Shown here in pieces: positions 9,179 through 17,447 of a stretch of DNA of 64,000 bases. Origin of the DNA: Marivita sp. Its GTDB lineage: Bacteria > Pseudomonadota > Alphaproteobacteria > Rhodobacterales > Rhodobacteraceae. Where the stretch lies: NCBI RefSeq assembly GCF_022763305.1, contig NZ_JALEGT010000100.1, forward strand, positions 1 to 64,000, given 5' to 3'. Made by a program: the position numbers and the translations under genes. Position 1 is the first letter of the stretch, and every line of letters starts with the position of its first letter. A model generated the notes under the pieces. It did not search any database. It was not told where the DNA came from and was given only the letters and a program-made list of their open reading frames with translations.

Positions 9179-10075
9179 ATGGCACAGGTTCCCGCCGTTC
9201 CAAAACTCACCCGCGCACGGCATCTGCTGCGCACGACGCTTCTGGGTCGGTCGACCCCAACCGCCGACATGCTGGCCTCGGAGCGCGCGGCCCTGGCCTT
9301 GCGGGCGGCAGGCATGACGCGCGATACCGCGCGACAGGTGACGTTCCTCATCCCGATGGTAGGGCCCGATCAGGTCGGCGACTGGGCGGCCGTGGTGGCA
9401 CGACTGCGGACAACGCTGGAGCAATTCATCGCGCAGGACCATCCAGACTGGCGCGCGGCGGTCTGCTGTCAGGCCCGGCCTGACCTGCCCGACGATCCCC
9501 GGATCACCTACCTGCCCTTCACCGATCCGACACCGGGCAACGACAAGTGGCGCAAACTGCGTGTGCTCTGCGAGGCGCTGCCGGATTTGGGAGACACACC
9601 CGGCTACGTCATTTCCTTCGACGCGGATGACCTGCTGCGGCAGGGGACGGTGCGCGAGATGCTGACGCGCCAGGACACGGGCGGGTATCTGGTGCAATCG
9701 GGCTACGTGATGGACGTGTCCACCGGGGATGTCGGCCTTGCGGATCAGCGCAGCCTGTCTGCCCCGATGCGCAAACCGTTCTGGAAACTCTGCGGCAGCT
9801 GCGCGGCGCTGTACCATGACCCAAGCGTGCCGGCCTCGACCGCATTCCTCGCCGAGATGACGCAGCACGAGCACCGGATGTTTCCGTATCTGGCGGTACT
9901 GGCCGGACAGCCACTGCAGCCGCTGTCACGGCCCTCGGTGCTCTACATGCTGAACCATGGCGAGAATTTCGGCGCGCGGCGCGGGCGCGTGGGGTACAAG
10001 ACGCGGTTCGTGCAGCGCTACCGGATCGACGACCCGGCCACGCTGGACACGATCAAAGCTGACTTCGGACTGTGA
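9179..10075 (+). CDS. putative glycosyltransferase of unknown acceptor
   Basis: The 298-residue soluble protein has a GT-A-like N-terminal half: a beta strand VTFLIPMVG near residue 55, then VISFDADDLLRQG near 145, which would supply the metal-binding DxD motif, and PMRKPFWKLCGSCAALYH. The C-terminal QHEHRMFPYLAVLAGQPL and HGENFGARRG segments recur in small bacterial glycosyltransferase-like proteins. Substrate and acceptor cannot be read. It starts 12 bases after the DUF2244 stop, so the two may be co-transcribed. A perfect palindrome follows its stop. Confidence 0.65.
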   Translation: MAQVPAVPKLTRARHLLRTTLLGRSTPTADMLASERAALALRAAGMTRDTARQVTFLIPMVGPDQVGDWAAVVARLRTTLEQFIAQDHPDWRAAVCCQARPDLPDDPRITYLPFTDPTPGNDKWRKLRVLCEALPDLGDTPGYVISFDADDLLRQGTVREMLTRQDTGGYLVQSGYVMDVSTGDVGLADQRSLSAPMRKPFWKLCGSCAALYHDPSVPASTAFLAEMTQHEHRMFPYLAVLAGQPLQPLSRPSVLYMLNHGENFGARRGRVGYKTRFVQRYRIDDPATLDTIKADFGL

Positions 10076-10083
10076 CACCTGAG

Positions 10084-10105
10084 GGCCCTGCGTCGACGCA
10101 GGGCC
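10084..10105. repeat. perfect 22-bp stop-proximal palindrome between convergent genes
   Basis: Arms GGCCCTGCGTC and GACGCAGGGCC are exactly complementary with no spacer, so at least nine pairs can form with a four-base loop. It lies eight bases after the glycosyltransferase stop and 28 bases from the yqeY stop, and no T tract follows. It could act as a bidirectional 3' structure. The core TGCGTCGACGCA recurs in the hairpin at 40275-40294. Confidence 0.7.
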
Positions 10106-10133
10106 GCGTTTACGTTGACGGAAACGCGCCTGT

Positions 10134-10598
10134 TCACATGGCTGCGAGCCGGTCCTTCACCATGCCGCCCACAGCGCCGAAATCCATCTGACCCGTATAT
10201 TTCGCCTTAAGTGCCCCCATGACGCGGCCCATGTCGCGGATAGAGGATGCACCGGTCTCGGAAACGGCTGCATCCACAGCGGCGGCCACTTCGTCATCCG
10301 AGAGTTTGCGCGGCAGGAATTCCTCGATCACGCCGATTTCGGACAGTTCCCGCTCGGCCAGATCCAGCCTTCCGCCCTCTTCGTAGGTCTTGGCCGTGTC
10401 CTTGCGCTGCTTGACCATTTTGCCAAGAATGCCAAGGACTTCGTCATCCCCAACCCCGTCTTCGTTGCCCTCCCCGCGCGCGGCGATGTCACGATCCTTG
10501 ATCGCGGCATTGATCAGTCTGAGGGTCGAGAGCCGTGCACTGTCCTTGTCGCGCATCGCCTGTTTGACAGAGGTGTTGAGCCGGGTGCGAAGGTCCAT
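10134..10598 (-). CDS. GatB/YqeY domain protein
   Basis: This 154-residue protein matches the YqeY family: TRLNTSVKQAMRDKD, LSTLRLINAAIKDRDI, KMVKQRKDTAKTYEEGGR, LAERELSEIGVIEEFLP, DMGRVMGALK and MDFGAVGGMVKDRL. The domain resembles the C-terminal tRNA-binding part of GatB, but YqeY proteins stand alone and their role (possibly tRNA or amidotransferase-related) is not settled. It is divergent from carA. Confidence 0.92.
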   Translation of the reverse strand: MDLRTRLNTSVKQAMRDKDSARLSTLRLINAAIKDRDIAARGEGNEDGVGDDEVLGILGKMVKQRKDTAKTYEEGGRLDLAERELSEIGVIEEFLPRKLSDDEVAAAVDAAVSETGASSIRDMGRVMGALKAKYTGQMDFGAVGGMVKDRLAAM

Positions 10599-10717
10599 GA
10601 ATTCCTATCCCATGGTTGAACGAGCGCGCACATTAAGCGAGGACCCCCTCAGACGCAAGCACCGAGGTATTGGCCTAAGTCATTGAAAAACAACACTATC
10701 ACATTTTTTCAGCTCCC

Positions 10718-10746
10718 TTGACCACAAGGCGGCACAGCCTTAGGTT
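10718..10746 (+). promoter_or_regulatory. candidate sigma-70-type promoter of carA
   Basis: TTGACC at 10718-10723 and TAGGTT at 10741-10746 are separated by 17 bp, and the pair lies 32 bp before the carA ATG. The -10 match is only moderate, so this is a plausible reading rather than a firm call. Confidence 0.35.
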
Positions 10747-10777
10747 CCGCGAGATTTTACCCTTGCGGAGTCGCGCC

Positions 10778-11947
10778 ATGCCCAAGCTTTCAACGGATAC
10801 ACCGACCGCCTGCCTCGCCCTCGCGGATGGCACGATCTTCTACGGTCAGGGCTTTGGCGCAACCGGCACATCCGTTGCGGAACTGTGCTTCAACACCGCG
10901 ATGACCGGGTATCAGGAAATCATGACCGACCCGTCCTATGCGGGCCAGATCGTGACCTTCACCTTCCCCCATATCGGCAATGTCGGCGTGAATCCGGATG
11001 ACGATGAAACCGGCGATCCCGTGGCCGAGGGCATGGTGGTGAAGTGGATGCCGACGCAAAGCTCGAACTGGCGCGCCGTGCAGGAACTGAGCGACTGGCT
11101 GAACGCGCGCGGTCGGATCGCGATCGGCGGCATCGACACACGTCGGCTCACCCGTGCCATCCGGCAGCTTGGCGCGCCCCATGTCGCGCTCGAGCACAAC
11201 GCGGACGGCAATTTCGACATTGCCGCACTTGTCGAAAAGGCGCGTGCCTTCCCCGGTCTCGAAGGACTTGATCTGGCGAAGGACGTCACCTGCGCGCAAT
11301 CCTATCGCTGGGACGAGATGCGGTGGGCCTGGCCCGAGGGGTATACCCGCCAGACCGATGCCAAACACAAGGTCGTGGCCATCGACTACGGTGCCAAGCG
11401 CAACATCCTGCGGTGCCTTGCCAGTGCGGGCTGCGACGTGACCGTACTGCCGGCGACAGCTACGGCCGAGGAAGTGCTGGCCCACAACCCCGACGGCGTC
11501 TTCCTGTCGAACGGTCCCGGCGATCCGGCTGCCACGGGCAAATACGCGGTGCCGATGATCCAGACCATCCTCAACGAAACCGATCTGCCGATGTTCGGCA
11601 TTTGCCTTGGCCACCAGATGCTGGCGCTCGCGCTTGGTGCAAAGACCGTCAAGATGAACCACGGCCATCATGGCGCGAACCACCCGGTCAAGGACACCGA
11701 AACCGGCAAGGTCGAGATCACGTCGATGAACCACGGCTTTGCCGTGGACAGCCAGACCCTGCCAACGGGCGTTCTGGAAACGCACGTATCGCTCTTTGAC
11801 GGATCGAACTGCGGAATCCGCATGGCAGACCGGCCTGTGTTCTCGGTCCAGCAGCACCCAGAAGCAAGCCCGGGCCCGCAGGACAGCTTCTACCTGTTTG
11901 AACGCTTTGCCGACTCGATGGCGGCGCGGAAAACGGTCTCTGCCTGA
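10778..11947 (+). CDS. carA: carbamoyl-phosphate synthase small (glutaminase) subunit
   Basis: CarA hydrolyses glutamine and passes ammonia to CarB to make carbamoyl phosphate for arginine and pyrimidine synthesis. The 389-residue protein has the N-terminal CPSase small domain (GQGFGATGTSVAELCFNTAMTG cut short here; IGNVGVN; IGGIDTRRLTRAIR) and a class I amidotransferase domain with the nucleophile in GICLGHQMLALALG and the histidine in HPEASPGPQD. The ATG at 10778 is the first methionine consistent with the family. carB is not in the window. Confidence 0.97.
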   Translation: MPKLSTDTPTACLALADGTIFYGQGFGATGTSVAELCFNTAMTGYQEIMTDPSYAGQIVTFTFPHIGNVGVNPDDDETGDPVAEGMVVKWMPTQSSNWRAVQELSDWLNARGRIAIGGIDTRRLTRAIRQLGAPHVALEHNADGNFDIAALVEKARAFPGLEGLDLAKDVTCAQSYRWDEMRWAWPEGYTRQTDAKHKVVAIDYGAKRNILRCLASAGCDVTVLPATATAEEVLAHNPDGVFLSNGPGDPAATGKYAVPMIQTILNETDLPMFGICLGHQMLALALGAKTVKMNHGHHGANHPVKDTETGKVEITSMNHGFAVDSQTLPTGVLETHVSLFDGSNCGIRMADRPVFSVQQHPEASPGPQDSFYLFERFADSMAARKTVSA

Positions 11948-11954
11948 GGGCAGA

Positions 11955-11969
11955 TTAACCGCCTCTTAA
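11955..11969 (+). promoter_or_regulatory. CtrA-type box (TTAA-N7-TTAA)
   Basis: TTAA at 11955-11958 and TTAA at 11966-11969 are separated by exactly seven bases, matching the CtrA full-site pattern. The box ends 42 bp before the GT2 synthase ATG, a position suited to direct control of that gene. Only one other such spacing is seen in the window. CtrA control of surface and motility genes is established in Rhodobacterales; its action here is inferred. Confidence 0.55.
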
Positions 11970-12011
11970 GGGTTTGAGAGGTAGCGTCCTCCGGAACGTT
12001 TCGGAGGACCC

Positions 12012-13805
12012 ATGTTCGGCAAACCCCACAGTCTGGCCAAACCCGCCTATGTGTTGACCCCGGCGCATCGCGAGGGACAGGCTGCTCCTGCAGATATGCC
12101 GGGGCATGCGGTTCTGCGCAACGCGCACCACATGCTGACACGCCAAAGGCGTCTGGACCCGGCGACCTACCCGCCGGATCCCGATCTTGCCGACCTGCTG
12201 CCACCTGATTTCTGTCTGGAATATCGCGTTCGTCCTTGGGGACGGGTTGGCGATGCAACGCTTGTCGGCACAATTCCGGGCCGGGATCGCACGCAACTGC
12301 GCACCGTTCTGGAACGGGCCATTGGCCCCGTGCTATTTGCAGATGTCGCGGAACAGGACATGCTTCTCATCCTGACCGACCGGCATGCGGATCATTTTGC
12401 CGAACTCGCCGAACTCCGCGTACCAACCGAGTACAGCTGCCGCGACATCAACAAGCTGACGCTGTCGCGCGGGCTTGCGGCATCGCTTTTCTTCGGGATC
12501 AGTCTGGCATTGATCTACCTGTTTCCGAACGTGTTTTTCGCCGGCATCACAGCCGTGGCCGCAATCAATCTGATTGCCACACTGGTGTTCAAGATCGCGA
12601 TGCTGATCGCTGGCTACAAGAAACCACCCAGCCGCCCGGTTGACGTTCCCTTGGCTGAAAAGCCCGTGGTCAGCCTGATCGTGCCCCTCTACCACGAAGC
12701 AGCGATTGCGAATGATCTGGTGATGCGCCTGTCACGTTTGACCTATCCCAAATCGCTGCTCGACGTGGTTCTTGTATTGGAAGACAAGGATGACCAGACC
12801 CGCCAGATGATCGAAGCGGTGTCTCTGCCCGGCTGGATGCGGGTGCTGCGCGTGCCCGATGGGCAGATCAAGACGAAACCCCGCGCGCTCAACTACGCGC
12901 TTGGTCATACACGCGGCGACATCATCGGCGTTCTCGACGCGGAAGATGCGCCCGCGACCGACCAGATCGAACGCGTGGTCGAAGCGTTTCACACCGCACC
13001 CTCCAACGTCGCCTGCGTGCAGGGGATCCTCGACTTCTACAACACCAAGTCAAACTGGCTGTCGCGCTGTTTTACCATCGAATACGCGATCTGGTTCCGC
13101 ATTGTGCTGGCCGGTGCCGCGCGGTTGGGTCTGCCCATTCCGCTGGGTGGGACCACGGTTTATCTGCGCCGCGCCGCGCTGAAACAAGTCGGCGGCTGGG
13201 ATGCGCATAACGTGACCGAGGACGCGGATCTGGGCATACGCCTCTACCGGTTCGGCTATCGCACGATCCTGATCCCGACAGTGACGCGGGAAGAGGCCAA
13301 CAATCGCATCGTGCCGTGGATCCGGCAACGATCACGCTGGCTCAAGGGGTATATCATCACCTACATGGTCCACATGCGCCGACCGTTTCGACTGCTGCGA
13401 GAACTTGGTGCGCGAAAATGGATCGGATTCCAGATGTTCTTTCTCGCCACCATCCTGCAATTCACACTTGCCCCGGCACTCTGGTCATTCTGGCTTGTCT
13501 TCCTCGGATTGAACGCGCCCTTGTTCGAGGTGATCCCGGCGGATTGGGCAAAGGGCCTTCTGGCCCTTTTTCTTTTTGCCGAACTGGTCAGCCTGCTGAC
13601 CGGCTTCATCGCCGTGGCCCGTACGCAGCATGAGGACCTGATGCAATGGGTGCCGATGATGTTCTTCTATTTCCCGATGGGCGTCTTTGCCGTCTACAAG
13701 GCGTGGTCGGAACTGGTCTTCAGACCGTTTTACTGGGACAAGACCACACATGGCAGGTCCGAACCGGATCGTCCGGGCGGAGACATCCATGAAACGATAC
13801 GATGA
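12012..13805 (+). CDS. membrane GT2 processive-type glycosyltransferase with N-terminal GspE-like region
   Basis: This 597-residue protein has a soluble N terminus (about 45-150) that loosely resembles the GSPII_E_N/MshEN fold, two membrane spans (about 155-200), a GT-A catalytic domain (about 215-450), and further spans to about 575. Catalytic motifs are LVLEDKDD, GVLDAEDAP, VTEDADLG and RQRSRWLKG, the D, DxD, TED and QxxRW set of cellulose- or hyaluronan-synthase-type enzymes. A polysaccharide-making role at the inner membrane is likely; the sugar is unknown. MshEN domains can bind c-di-GMP, but the key RLG motif is not evident. GGAGGA lies just before the ATG and a CtrA-type box upstream. 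Confidence 0.82.
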   Translation: MFGKPHSLAKPAYVLTPAHREGQAAPADMPGHAVLRNAHHMLTRQRRLDPATYPPDPDLADLLPPDFCLEYRVRPWGRVGDATLVGTIPGRDRTQLRTVLERAIGPVLFADVAEQDMLLILTDRHADHFAELAELRVPTEYSCRDINKLTLSRGLAASLFFGISLALIYLFPNVFFAGITAVAAINLIATLVFKIAMLIAGYKKPPSRPVDVPLAEKPVVSLIVPLYHEAAIANDLVMRLSRLTYPKSLLDVVLVLEDKDDQTRQMIEAVSLPGWMRVLRVPDGQIKTKPRALNYALGHTRGDIIGVLDAEDAPATDQIERVVEAFHTAPSNVACVQGILDFYNTKSNWLSRCFTIEYAIWFRIVLAGAARLGLPIPLGGTTVYLRRAALKQVGGWDAHNVTEDADLGIRLYRFGYRTILIPTVTREEANNRIVPWIRQRSRWLKGYIITYMVHMRRPFRLLRELGARKWIGFQMFFLATILQFTLAPALWSFWLVFLGLNAPLFEVIPADWAKGLLALFLFAELVSLLTGFIAVARTQHEDLMQWVPMMFFYFPMGVFAVYKAWSELVFRPFYWDKTTHGRSEPDRPGGDIHETIR

Positions 13806-13812
13806 CTGCCGG

Positions 13813-14457
13813 TCACTCCTTGGCCATCGAATCGAGCTTGAGCCGCGTTACAAACGCCACTGAAATGTGATCCCGAAGGGCTTTGTACGCAGCATCTTCG
13901 TTGCGCTGGGTGATGGCATCCACGATGGCCTGATGTTCGGCCAAAGCGATTTCGCCCCGACCCTGCGCCGCCAGGGACGTGGTCGCCATCAACGCCATTG
14001 ACCGATGCACAAGGTCCAGCTGCTGGACCAGAAACCGGTTGTGCGACGCAAGATGGATCTGCTTGTGAAAGCGTCGGTTCGCCCGGGCAAGAGCGGACGG
14101 GTCGTTCAGGAGCGCCCGGTCGTCGTCCACCATGTCCTGCAGGACCTGCACCTCTTCCTCGGTGGCATGGCGCGCGGCCAGCCGGGCTGCGAGGCCTTCA
14201 AGCTCGGTCCGGACGACATAAAGCTCGGCCATCTGGTTGTGGTCGAGCGACGCCACGATCAGCGACCGCCCGTCCCGCGTCAGAAGGGATTGTGTCTCGA
14301 GCCGTTGCAGCGCCTCGCGGATCGGAGTCCGCGACATGCCGAACCGCTCGGCCAGATCGCTTTCGACAAGTCGGTCGCCGGGCCGGTAAATCCCGACATC
14401 AATCGCTTCGAGGATCGACGCATACGCATCTTTCTGAGGAGGTTTTACATCTTTCAT
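13813..14457 (-). CDS. GntR-family (FadR/FCD) transcriptional regulator
   Basis: This 214-residue protein has a GntR winged helix (about 10-70: YRPGDRLVESDLAERFG, MSRTPIREALQRLE) and an all-helical FCD ligand domain (about 80-205) with ELYVVRTELEGLAARLA, RFHKQIHLASHNRF and EHQAIVDAITQRN. The spaced Asp/His residues expected for metal and ligand binding are present. The ligand is unknown. It is convergent with the GT2 synthase (stops seven bases apart) and divergent from the HAD gene by 103 bp, where an operator would be expected but none is obvious. Confidence 0.93.
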   Translation of the reverse strand: MKDVKPPQKDAYASILEAIDVGIYRPGDRLVESDLAERFGMSRTPIREALQRLETQSLLTRDGRSLIVASLDHNQMAELYVVRTELEGLAARLAARHATEEEVQVLQDMVDDDRALLNDPSALARANRRFHKQIHLASHNRFLVQQLDLVHRSMALMATTSLAAQGRGEIALAEHQAIVDAITQRNEDAAYKALRDHISVAFVTRLKLDSMAKE

Positions 14458-14560
14458 ACCGCGTGATCCCTAACCGAGTTCCCGCACGATAGCGCCGGTT
14501 CCGCGAAAGACGCAAGTTGAGCCATTGCCGCGCCCGGTTGCACCGCCTAGGGTGCCAGTC

Positions 14561-15205
14561 ATGGTGAAGTCTGCTTTCCAACATGTCCGTCACTGGGTGT
14601 TCGATCTCGACAACACCCTGTACTCGCCCGCCGTGCGCCTGTTTGACCAGATCGAGGTGCGGATGACGAAATTCGTCATGGACGCGCTGGGTGTCGATCA
14701 TGACCGCGCCAACAGCCTGCGGGTGCAGTATTGGAAAACCTACGGGACGACCCTCGCGGGCCTGATGCGGGAACATGATGTAGACCCGGCGCCCTATCTG
14801 CACGACGTGCACGACATCGACTTTTCCGTCCTTTCTGAGGACCCCTACCTTGCATCGCTGATCCGGGACCTGCCGGGGCGCAAGATCGTCTACACGAATG
14901 GATCCGAACCCTATGCCCGCAACGTGCTGAAGGCCCGCGGGCTGGACGACATCTTCGATGCGGTCTACGGCGTGGAGCATGCCGATTTCCGGCCGAAACC
15001 CGAACGCGGTGCCTTTGAGCGGGTCTTCGGGCGCGACGGCACCGACACACGCAGCGCGGCGATGTTCGAGGATGACCCCCGCAACCTGGCCGCGCCCCAC
15101 GCGATGGGGATGCGCACGGTTCATGTCGCCCCCGATGCCATACCGGCGGATCACATCCACCACCACACCCCCGACCTGACGGAATTCCTCGCCCGGCTGA
15201 CCTGA
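14561..15205 (+). CDS. HAD-superfamily pyrimidine 5'-nucleotidase
   Basis: The 214-residue protein carries HAD motif I FDLDNTLYS (about residues 14-22), motif II IVYTNGS, the lysine in FRPKPERGAF, and the acidic motif MFEDDPRNL. The sequence around DLDNTLY with a helical cap (VRMTKFVMDALGVD, YWKTYGTTLAGLM) is that of the SDT1-like pyrimidine 5'-nucleotidase subfamily, which dephosphorylates UMP/CMP-type nucleotides. The ATG at 14561 was chosen because the motif I strand begins just after it. Confidence 0.9.
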   Translation: MVKSAFQHVRHWVFDLDNTLYSPAVRLFDQIEVRMTKFVMDALGVDHDRANSLRVQYWKTYGTTLAGLMREHDVDPAPYLHDVHDIDFSVLSEDPYLASLIRDLPGRKIVYTNGSEPYARNVLKARGLDDIFDAVYGVEHADFRPKPERGAFERVFGRDGTDTRSAAMFEDDPRNLAAPHAMGMRTVHVAPDAIPADHIHHHTPDLTEFLARLT

Positions 15206-15263
15206 CCGGCTTGTGCTGCGTTGCGGCAATTTGGCAGTGTTCGAACGCTCCGCGCTTCCTATC

Positions 15264-15278
15264 TTTGTCTGAGACAAA
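15264..15278. promoter_or_regulatory. inverted repeat ahead of the small membrane protein gene
   Basis: TTTGTCT-G-AGACAAA is a perfect 7-bp dyad with one central base, ending 14 bases before the start codon at 15293. Its size and placement suit a repressor operator, but no regulator can be assigned. Confidence 0.35.
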
Positions 15279-15292
15279 AAGAGGGGTCTCAG

Positions 15293-15538
15293 ATGTCCAT
15301 TTCCGAACCAACCGGCGCGCTGCGCCGCAACCCGTTCTACGCCGTCCCGGTCCTTGGCTGGATCGCCCGCGATCTCAAGGAGGGCGGACCGGACACGATC
15401 TATTATCTGTTGGTTGCGTTGCTGACGCTGCTGGTGCTGGCGGTCAAGACATGGGGCGTGGTCGCGCTGACCATGACCGCCCTGGCGATGGTGCCGGTCG
15501 TGATGGTTCTGCTGATCCTGATCACAGTGGGCAAATAG
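15293..15538 (+). CDS. small two-span membrane protein, function unknown
   Basis: The 81-residue protein begins with a short soluble segment (MSISEPTGALRRNPFYAVP), then a cytoplasmic-like DLKEGGPDT stretch, and ends in two closely packed hydrophobic spans (about 38-58 and 60-79). The ATG at 15293 follows AGAGGGG at suitable spacing; an upstream start would add a non-hydrophobic leader. I do not recognise a named family. It lies between the nucleotidase and ubiH-family genes on the same strand. Confidence 0.6.
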   Translation: MSISEPTGALRRNPFYAVPVLGWIARDLKEGGPDTIYYLLVALLTLLVLAVKTWGVVALTMTALAMVPVVMVLLILITVGK

Positions 15539-15614
15539 CGCGCCCTGACGCATCGCATCCCGGTCCTGCCCGGCCTATGATCCGGTCAGGACATCTGACG
15601 CGAAAGGCCACGCC

Positions 15615-16811
15615 ATGACTTATGACATCGTCGTTTCCGGAGGCGGGATCGCAGGGCTGGCCGCCGCGGCAGCCTTTGGGGCGGACGGCTACAGCGTGCT
15701 CTGCCTCGACCCGGCGCCACCCGTGACCGAGCGCGACGCCGCAGGATCGGACCTGCGCACCACCGCATTCCTGCAGCCGGCGCAGGCGTTTCTGGACGAG
15801 ATCGGGCTGTGGTCCCGGCTCGCAGACCATGCGATGCCGCTTCAGGTGATGCGGATCGTCGATGCGGGCGGGCCAGAGCCCAAGGCCCGGGTCACGAAGG
15901 AATTCAACGCTTCGGATATCTCGGACCTGCCGTTCGGGTGGAACCTGCCGAACTGGCTCCTGCGTCGGGAGTTTGTCGCGCATCTGGAGGGGATGGAGAC
16001 CGTCACCTTCCGTGCCGGTGTGGGAACGACCACGCTTTTCACCCGTGAGGCCGAGGCGCGCGTCGGTCTGAGCGACGGCAGCAAGGTGCGCTGCAAGCTG
16101 GTGATCGCCGCCGATGGCCGCAACTCACCGATGCGCCAGGCAGCCGGGATCGACGTGCAGACGACGCGCTTCGGTCAGAAGGCGCTGGCCTTTGCCGTTA
16201 CACACCCCATCCCGCACGGGAATGTATCGACCGAAATCCACCGCACGGGTGGGCCGTTTACCTTTGTGCCCCTGCCCGATCTGGACGGACGCCCGTCATC
16301 GGCGATCGTCTGGATGGAGGAAGGTCCGAACGCCGAAGCCTTGATGACACTCGACACCGAGGCGTTTGAAGCGGCGATGACCACCCGGTCCTGCAGCCTG
16401 TTCGGCCCGCTGACACTGGCATCCCGGCGCACAATCTGGCCGATCATCAGCCAGCATGCCGACCGCCTGAGCGGCGAGCGGATCGCGCTGGTGGCTGAGG
16501 CCGCGCATGTAGTACCGCCGATCGGGGCACAGGGACTGAACATGAGCCTGAAAGACCTGAGCGTCCTGCGCGATCTGGCGCGGCAGGCCGGCGACGAGAT
16601 CGGCAGCCGCACGATGCTGGACGCCTATCACCGACAGCGGATCATGGACATCCGGGCCCGCGTTGCCGGCATCACATTGCTCAACCGAACGTCGATGCTG
16701 AGCGCAGAGCCGCTCCGGGATCTGCGCGCCACGGGTCTCGATGCGCTTTATACGCTGACGCCCGTGCGCAAAACGCTCATGCAGCTTGGTTTGGGCGCGC
16801 GCGGCGCCTGA
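15615..16811 (+). CDS. UbiH/UbiF/VisC-type FAD-dependent monooxygenase
   Basis: This 398-residue flavoprotein has the N-terminal dinucleotide motif VVSGGGIAGLAAAAAFG (residues 5-21), the internal VIAADGRNSPMR motif, and the second FAD motif ALVAEAAHVVPPIGAQGLNM, where the usual GDAAH is AEAAH, a variant common in alphaproteobacterial members. The family hydroxylates the ubiquinone ring. Which ring carbon (UbiH, UbiF or UbiL role) cannot be told, so no symbol is given. A 26-bp perfect palindrome begins three bases past its stop. Confidence 0.88.
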   Translation: MTYDIVVSGGGIAGLAAAAAFGADGYSVLCLDPAPPVTERDAAGSDLRTTAFLQPAQAFLDEIGLWSRLADHAMPLQVMRIVDAGGPEPKARVTKEFNASDISDLPFGWNLPNWLLRREFVAHLEGMETVTFRAGVGTTTLFTREAEARVGLSDGSKVRCKLVIAADGRNSPMRQAAGIDVQTTRFGQKALAFAVTHPIPHGNVSTEIHRTGGPFTFVPLPDLDGRPSSAIVWMEEGPNAEALMTLDTEAFEAAMTTRSCSLFGPLTLASRRTIWPIISQHADRLSGERIALVAEAAHVVPPIGAQGLNMSLKDLSVLRDLARQAGDEIGSRTMLDAYHRQRIMDIRARVAGITLLNRTSMLSAEPLRDLRATGLDALYTLTPVRKTLMQLGLGARGA

Positions 16812-16814
16812 CGC

Positions 16815-16840
16815 GCGAAACCTCTTGCAAGAGGTTTCGC
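16815..16840. repeat. perfect 26-bp stop-proximal palindrome after the ubiH-family gene
   Basis: Arms GCGAAACCTCTTG and CAAGAGGTTTCGC are exactly complementary. The structure starts three bases after the stop codon, in the 53-bp gap to the convergent msrB stop. Only a weak T-rich stretch follows (ATTTTC). It may terminate or protect the 3' ends of both convergent transcripts. Confidence 0.75.
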
Positions 16841-16864
16841 AGGATTTTCAAACTCCTGGCGCGC

Positions 16865-17338
16865 TCATGCCGCGCGGAAGGTCAGGCTCACACCGTTGAT
16901 GCAGTGCCGCTTGCCGGTCGGGCGCGGACCATCGTCGAAAATGTGGCCGAGGTGACTGCCGCAGCGGCGGCAATGGCATTCGGTGCGCAGCATGAAGAGC
17001 GATCTGTCTGCCTTGGTTCCGATGGCATTGTTCTGGGCCTGCCAGAAACTCGGCCAGCCCGTTCCGCTGTCGTATTTGTGTTCGGACGAATAGAGCGCAA
17101 GGTCACAGCCTTTGCAGTGGAACATGCCAGCGCGCTTTTCATCGTTCAGCGGGGAGGAAAAAGCGCGTTCGGTGCCTTCCTCGCGCATCACACGGTATTC
17201 AAGCGAGGTCAGCATCGCTTTCCATTCCGCCTTGGACCGGGTGATTTCGAAAGTGCCTTCTGCGGCACCGGCCCCCTGCGCGACAGACCCAAGGCCCAGT
17301 GCAGCGGCTGCCGATTGCAGGAATGTACGTCGCAACAT
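16865..17338 (-). CDS. msrB: exported peptide-methionine (R)-S-oxide reductase MsrB
   Basis: MsrB reduces methionine-R-sulfoxide in proteins. The 157-residue protein has an N-terminal export signal (residues 1-26, LRRTFLQSAAAALGLG, ending GAGAAE), so it probably acts in the periplasm. Zinc cysteines are visible as Cys75/Cys78 (CKGC) and Cys123/Cys126 (CRRC), followed by GSHLGHIFDDG, and the catalytic cysteine is Cys146 in RHCINGVSL. The start at 17338 places the signal peptide at the N terminus. It lies downstream of the fasciclin gene, separated by a strong hairpin, and so belongs to the ECF sigma cluster as a likely repair arm. Confidence 0.92.
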   Translation of the reverse strand: MLRRTFLQSAAAALGLGSVAQGAGAAEGTFEITRSKAEWKAMLTSLEYRVMREEGTERAFSSPLNDEKRAGMFHCKGCDLALYSSEHKYDSGTGWPSFWQAQNNAIGTKADRSLFMLRTECHCRRCGSHLGHIFDDGPRPTGKRHCINGVSLTFRAA

Positions 17339-17365
17339 CGTGTCCTCCTTCACATTGAAAAGATG

Positions 17366-17400
17366 GTGCCCCGGTCTTGGGATCCGCAAGACCGGGGCAC
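17366..17400 (-). terminator. strong hairpin between the fasciclin gene and msrB (attenuator/terminator)
   Basis: Arms GTGCCCCGGTCTTG (17366-17379) and CAAGACCGGGGCAC (17387-17400) form a perfect 14-bp stem with a seven-base loop. In the minus-strand transcript the stem is followed by CATCTTTTC, a weak U tract, then the msrB ribosome-binding site. It would lower or uncouple msrB expression relative to the upstream gene. Confidence 0.7.
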
Positions 17401-17447
17401 ACACTTTTGCGCGATCTCCCTAACCCCGGGGTTGGGGAACTGGGGGT

